From positions 1-8,050 of the forward strand of contig SKOX01000410.1 in NCBI GenBank assembly GCA_007119835.1: 8,050 nt of DNA, written 5' to 3'. The notes under the pieces were generated by a model. It ran no database searches and was not told the DNA's origin. It saw only the letters and a program-made list of their open reading frames with translations. This DNA comes from Paracoccaceae bacterium (GTDB taxonomy: Bacteria; Pseudomonadota; Alphaproteobacteria; Rhodobacterales; Rhodobacteraceae). The position numbers were made by a program, and so were the translations under genes. Shown in pieces: positions 4,753 through 8,050 of the stretch; within the stretch, counting starts at the first letter, position 1, and every line of letters begins with the position of its first letter.

Positions 4753-6453
4753 ATGGACGCTCTTGCCGGCAACACCTTCTACGAGATCGCGACACTGATC
4801 CTGCTGGCGGCGGGCGTGGGCTTCGTCGGACTGCTCCTGCGCCAGCCGCTCATCGTCGCATTCATCGCGGTCGGCGTGCTGGCGGGGCCGGACGCGCTCG
4901 GGATCGTCCATTCCGAGGAGGCGATCGCGCTGCTGAGCCAGATCGCGATCGCGGTGCTGCTGTTCCTCGTCGGGCTGAAGCTCGACCTCAACCTCGTGCG
5001 CAACCTCGGCGGGGTTGCGGTGGCGACGGGGCTGGGGCAGGTGACGTTCACCGCCTTCTTCGGGTTCCTGATCTGCCTCGTGCTCGGGATCGACTGGCTG
5101 ACGAGCCTGTACATCGCGGTGGCGCTGACGTTCTCGTCCACGATCATCATCGTCAAGCTCTTGTCGGACAAGCGCGAGATCACCGCGCTGCACGGCAAGA
5201 TCGCGCTCGGCTTCCTGATCGTGCAGGACATCTTCGTGGTGCTGGCCATGGTCACGCTCTCCGCGCTCGGTGTCGGGATCGGCGGCGAGGGCGGCGCTTT
5301 CCTCGACGTGGTCCTGGTCTTCGCGGGCGGCTTTGCCATGCTCGCCTTCGTGATCGCCTTCGCGACCTGGGTGGCGACGCCGTTCATGGCCTACCTGTCG
5401 CGCTCGCCCGAGCTCCTGGTGATCTTCGCCGTCGGCTGGGCGGCGGGGCTCGCGGCGCTCGGCGACTTCCTCGGCTTCGGCAAGGAGCTGGGCGGGCTCC
5501 TCGCAGGCGTGTCGCTCGCCTCGACCCCGTTCCGGGACGCGATCGGCTCGCGCCTGGCGAGCTTGCGCGACTTCCTGCTGCTGTTCTTCTTTCTGGCGCT
5601 CGGCGCAGGGCTGAACCTCGGCGTTCTGGGCGAGCAGGTGGCGCCGGCGGTGGTGCTGTCGCTCTTCGTGCTGATCGGCAACCCGCTGATCGTCATGGCG
5701 ATCATGGGCTACATGGGCTACCGCAAGCGCACGGGATTCCTCGCGGGACTGACGGTCGCGCAGATCTCGGAGTTCTCGCTGATCTTCATGGCGATGGGCA
5801 TGACGATCGGTCACGTCGGCGAGGGCGCCATGGGCCTCGTCACGCTGGTCGGGCTCGTGACGATCGCGCTGTCGGTCTACATGATCACCTACAGCCACCA
5901 GCTCTACGAATGGCTCGAGCCGCTGCTGGGGGTCTTCGAGCGGCGCCAAGCCTATCGCGAGGAGGGGCTCGACGAGGCGGGGACGGCGCGGGACTACGAC
6001 TTCATCATCTTCGGGCTCGGGCGCTACGGTTTCGAGATCGGCGAGAAGCTGATCGCGCGCGGCTACAAGGTGCTCGGCGTCGACTTCGACCCGGAGGCGC
6101 TCACGTTCTGGCAGGAGAGGGGTCATCCCGGCGTCTTCGGCGACGCGACCGATCCCGAGTTCGCCGGCCACCTGCCGCTCAACCAGGCGCATGCGGTGAT
6201 TTCCGCCGTGCCGCGCGTCTCGGGTCCCCTGACGGATGCCGACGCCCAGCTCGCGCTCCTGCACGGCCTGAGGAGCGCGAAGTATGGCGGCGAGGTCGTG
6301 CTCGCGATGGACAGCGACCGCTACGGCGATGAGCTGCGCCAGCGGGGGGCGACGGTGCTGCTGCAGCCCTTCCACGACGCGGCGGACTACGCGGTGGCAC
6401 GCATCGAGGAAGCGCTTGCCGCGCAGGCCGGGCGGACCGGGACCAAGGGCTGA
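4753..6453 (+). CDS. CPA2-family cation:proton antiporter with RCK (TrkA-N) domain
   Basis: This encodes a 566-residue inner-membrane antiporter, related to KefB/KefC and YbaL, that most likely exchanges K+ (or Na+) for H+. Residues ~10-380 form the Na_H_Exchanger domain: many hydrophobic segments, LTFSSTIIIVKLLSDK (125-140), the conserved Gln-Asp pair at 158-159 in the ion-translocation core, ELGGLLAGVSLAS (245-257), a long hydrophobic stretch near 272-292 and QISEFSLIF (337-345). A cytoplasmic linker leads to an RCK N-domain (~414-550): DYDFIIFGLGRYGFEIG (414-430) is the nucleotide-binding Gly-rich turn and D444/D446 end the second strand, as in NAD-binding Rossmann folds. No RCK-C domain follows. 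The ATG at 4753 is chosen because AGGAGG lies four bases upstream; the frame reaches 4687 but the added 22 residues are not membrane-like. No KefF/KefG-type partner is visible. Substrate cannot be told from sequence. Confidence 0.92.
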   Translation: MDALAGNTFYEIATLILLAAGVGFVGLLLRQPLIVAFIAVGVLAGPDALGIVHSEEAIALLSQIAIAVLLFLVGLKLDLNLVRNLGGVAVATGLGQVTFTAFFGFLICLVLGIDWLTSLYIAVALTFSSTIIIVKLLSDKREITALHGKIALGFLIVQDIFVVLAMVTLSALGVGIGGEGGAFLDVVLVFAGGFAMLAFVIAFATWVATPFMAYLSRSPELLVIFAVGWAAGLAALGDFLGFGKELGGLLAGVSLASTPFRDAIGSRLASLRDFLLLFFFLALGAGLNLGVLGEQVAPAVVLSLFVLIGNPLIVMAIMGYMGYRKRTGFLAGLTVAQISEFSLIFMAMGMTIGHVGEGAMGLVTLVGLVTIALSVYMITYSHQLYEWLEPLLGVFERRQAYREEGLDEAGTARDYDFIIFGLGRYGFEIGEKLIARGYKVLGVDFDPEALTFWQERGHPGVFGDATDPEFAGHLPLNQAHAVISAVPRVSGPLTDADAQLALLHGLRSAKYGGEVVLAMDSDRYGDELRQRGATVLLQPFHDAADYAVARIEEALAAQAGRTGTKG

Positions 6454-6469
6454 GGCGACGGTTTCCTTG

Positions 6470-6497
6470 TTGCGAACCGGACGCCGCGGGCTAAGCT
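6470..6497 (+). promoter_or_regulatory. Weak candidate promoter for pyruvate carboxylase
   Basis: TTGCGA (6470-6475), a 16-base spacer and TAAGCT (6492-6497) lie in the 80-base gap before pyc, matching the -35 and -10 consensus at 4/6 and 3/6. The skeleton resembles the candidate ahead of the antiporter gene. Cotranscription with the antiporter is the alternative. Confidence 0.33.
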
Positions 6498-6506
6498 CCG
6501 CCCGCG
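6485..6506. repeat. 7-bp hairpin between antiporter and pyc genes
   Basis: CGCGGGC (6485-6491) and GCCCGCG (6500-6506) can pair around an 8-base loop. The candidate -10 hexamer of pyc falls within that loop. With no T run after the stem it is a poor intrinsic terminator, but could be a protein site or an mRNA structure if the two genes are cotranscribed. Confidence 0.35.
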
Positions 6507-6533
6507 CGGGATGTCCGTTCGGGAGGCCGGTCG

Positions 6534-8050
6534 ATGACGACGTTCAGAAAGATCTTGATTGCCAACCGCGGCGAGATCGCGATCCGGATCATGCGTGCGG
6601 CCAACGAGCTCGGCAAGCGGACCGTCGCGGTCTTCGCCGAGGAGGACAAGCTCTCGCTCCACCGCTTCAAGGCCGACGAGGCCTACCGGATCGGCGAGGG
6701 GATGGGGCCGGTGGCGGCCTACCTCTCCATCGACGAGATCATCCGCGTCGCCAGGATGTCGCGCGCGGACGCGATCCACCCGGGTTACGGCCTGCTTTCG
6801 GAGAATCCCGAACTGGTGGACGCCTGCACCGCGGCGGGCATCGCCTTCATCGGGCCGAAGGCAGAGACGATGCGGATGCTCGGCGACAAGGCCTCGGCGC
6901 GTCGCGTCGCGGTCGCGGCGGGCGTGCCCGTCATCCCGGCGACCGAGGTGCTGCCCGAGGACATGGGCGAGGTCCGGCGGATGGCCGACGAGGTCGGCTA
7001 TCCCTTCATGCTCAAGGCCTCCTGGGGCGGCGGCGGGCGCGGGATGCGGCCGGTGATGAGCGCCGACGAGCTCGAGGACAAGGTGAGCGAGGGACGGCGC
7101 GAGGCGCTCAACGCATTCGGAAATTCAGAGGGTTATCTCGAGAAGATGATCCTCAACGCCCGCCACGTCGAGGTGCAGGTGCTCGGCGACGGCCACGGCG
7201 GGCTCTACCACCTCTGGGAGCGCGACTGCTCGGTGCAGCGGCGCAGCCAGAAGATGGTGGAGCGCGCGCCGGCGCCGTATCTCGGCCAGGAGCAGCGGGA
7301 GAAGATCTGCGCGCTCGGGCTGAAGATCGCCCGGCACGCGGGCTACCAGAACGCGGGCACCGTCGAGTTCCTGATGGACCGCGACAGCGGCGCCTTCTAC
7401 TTCATCGAGGTCAATCCGCGCATCCAGGTCGAGCACACCGTCACCGAGGAGGTGACCGGCATCGACATCGTGCGCGCCCAGATCCTGATCGCCGAGGGCA
7501 AGACGATCGAGGAGGCGACCGGCTGCCCGAGCCAGGCGGACATCCGGCTGCACGGCAACGCCATCCAGTGCCGGATCACCACCGAGGACCCGCAGAACAA
7601 CTTCATCCCGGACTATGGCCGGATCACCGCCTACCGCGGCGCCACGGGGATGGGCATCCGCCTCGACGGCGGAACGGCCTATTCGGGCGCGGTGATCACG
7701 CGGCACTACGACAGCCTGCTGGAGAAGGTGACGGCCTGGGCGCCGACGCCGGAGGCAGCGATCGCGCGCATAGACCGGGCGCTCAGGGAGTTCCGCATCC
7801 GGGGCGTCAGCACGAACATCGATTTCATGCTGAACCTGCTGCGGCATCCGACCTTCCTCGACCTGAGCTACACCACGAAGTTCGTCGATGACACGCCCGA
7901 CCTCTACCGGTTCGAGCGCCGCAAGGACCGGGCGACCAAGATCCTGACCTACATCGCCGACATCTCGGTCAATGGCCATCCCGAGACCGCCGGGCGCCCG
8001 CGGCCGCCGGCGGAGGCGACGCGCCCGCGGGCGCCGGTCGTCTCGGTCGA
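6534..8050 (+). CDS. pyc: Pyruvate carboxylase, N-terminal part (runs off right edge)
   Basis: This is a biotin-dependent anaplerotic enzyme making oxaloacetate from pyruvate, bicarbonate and ATP in the cytoplasm. The 505 visible codons cover the biotin carboxylase half plus the linker toward the carboxyltransferase domain. Seen are KILIANRGEIAIRI (6-19), IHPGYGLLSENPEL, the ATP-grasp glycine loop KASWGGGGRGMR (161-172), RHVEVQVLGD, ERDCSVQRRSQKMVERAP, and FIEVNPRIQVEHT (290-302) with metal- and bicarbonate-binding Glu/Asn/Arg residues. The GNAIQCRITTEDPQNNFIPD block and the NGHPE segment near the end separate it from acetyl-/propionyl-CoA carboxylase subunits, which usually stop or diverge there. 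The biotinyl domain lies beyond the window (full proteins are about 1150 residues). The ATG at 6534 is supported by GGGAGG seven bases upstream and by the usual MxxFxKILIANRGEIA start. No frameshift or missing catalytic residue is seen. Confidence 0.95.
   Translation, partial: MTTFRKILIANRGEIAIRIMRAANELGKRTVAVFAEEDKLSLHRFKADEAYRIGEGMGPVAAYLSIDEIIRVARMSRADAIHPGYGLLSENPELVDACTAAGIAFIGPKAETMRMLGDKASARRVAVAAGVPVIPATEVLPEDMGEVRRMADEVGYPFMLKASWGGGGRGMRPVMSADELEDKVSEGRREALNAFGNSEGYLEKMILNARHVEVQVLGDGHGGLYHLWERDCSVQRRSQKMVERAPAPYLGQEQREKICALGLKIARHAGYQNAGTVEFLMDRDSGAFYFIEVNPRIQVEHTVTEEVTGIDIVRAQILIAEGKTIEEATGCPSQADIRLHGNAIQCRITTEDPQNNFIPDYGRITAYRGATGMGIRLDGGTAYSGAVITRHYDSLLEKVTAWAPTPEAAIARIDRALREFRIRGVSTNIDFMLNLLRHPTFLDLSYTTKFVDDTPDLYRFERRKDRATKILTYIADISVNGHPETAGRPRPPAEATRPRAPVVSV

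Noticed and set aside
4723..6375. 550-codon minus-strand and 532-codon plus-strand frames over the antiporter gene
   Set aside because: Both lie in alternative frames of a membrane protein with clear TM segments and RCK motif; their translations are charged low-complexity and resemble no family.
6284..7891. 535-codon plus-strand frame bridging the antiporter and pyc genes
   Set aside because: It crosses two confident genes out of frame; pyruvate carboxylase motifs are continuous in the frame starting at 6534.

Overview
The window is very GC-rich DNA (G or C at almost every third codon position) from a bacterial chromosome, most likely an alphaproteobacterium. Three things support this. The protein types fit: UvrD with its C-terminal clamp, a CPA2 antiporter with one RCK domain, and single-chain pyruvate carboxylase. 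Strong Shine-Dalgarno sites precede most starts. A GTTC-N7-GTTC element, the form of the LexA operator known in Alphaproteobacteria, lies just upstream of uvrD. There are no tRNA or rRNA genes, mobile elements or CRISPR arrays. Most genes are chromosomal housekeeping types.

Layout from left to right. Positions 1-613 (minus) hold the N-terminal part of an unrecognised Pro/Ala-rich protein that runs off the left edge. Positions 797-1225 (minus) encode a short SlyD/FkpB-like FKBP prolyl isomerase. It is divergent from a DUF3140 protein at 1485-1823 (plus), whose start is best placed at a GTG. After a 185-base convergent gap comes a pair on the minus strand: uvrD (2261-4609), then a 57-residue, highly charged, probably disordered protein (2009-2182) with an excellent ribosome binding site. 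Across a 143-base divergent control region a CPA2 cation:proton antiporter runs on plus (4753-6453). It is followed after 80 bases by pyruvate carboxylase (6534 to beyond the right edge).

The genes do not form one pathway. The best-supported regulatory finding is the candidate SOS/LexA operator upstream of uvrD. The antiporter and pyruvate carboxylase each have a weak promoter-like element with the same skeleton (TTGCRA-N16-TAAG). The small ORF behind uvrD, the unrecognised left-edge protein and the DUF3140 gene are the least understood parts. I see no exotic multi-gene system. Several long open frames on the opposite strands are GC-driven shadows.
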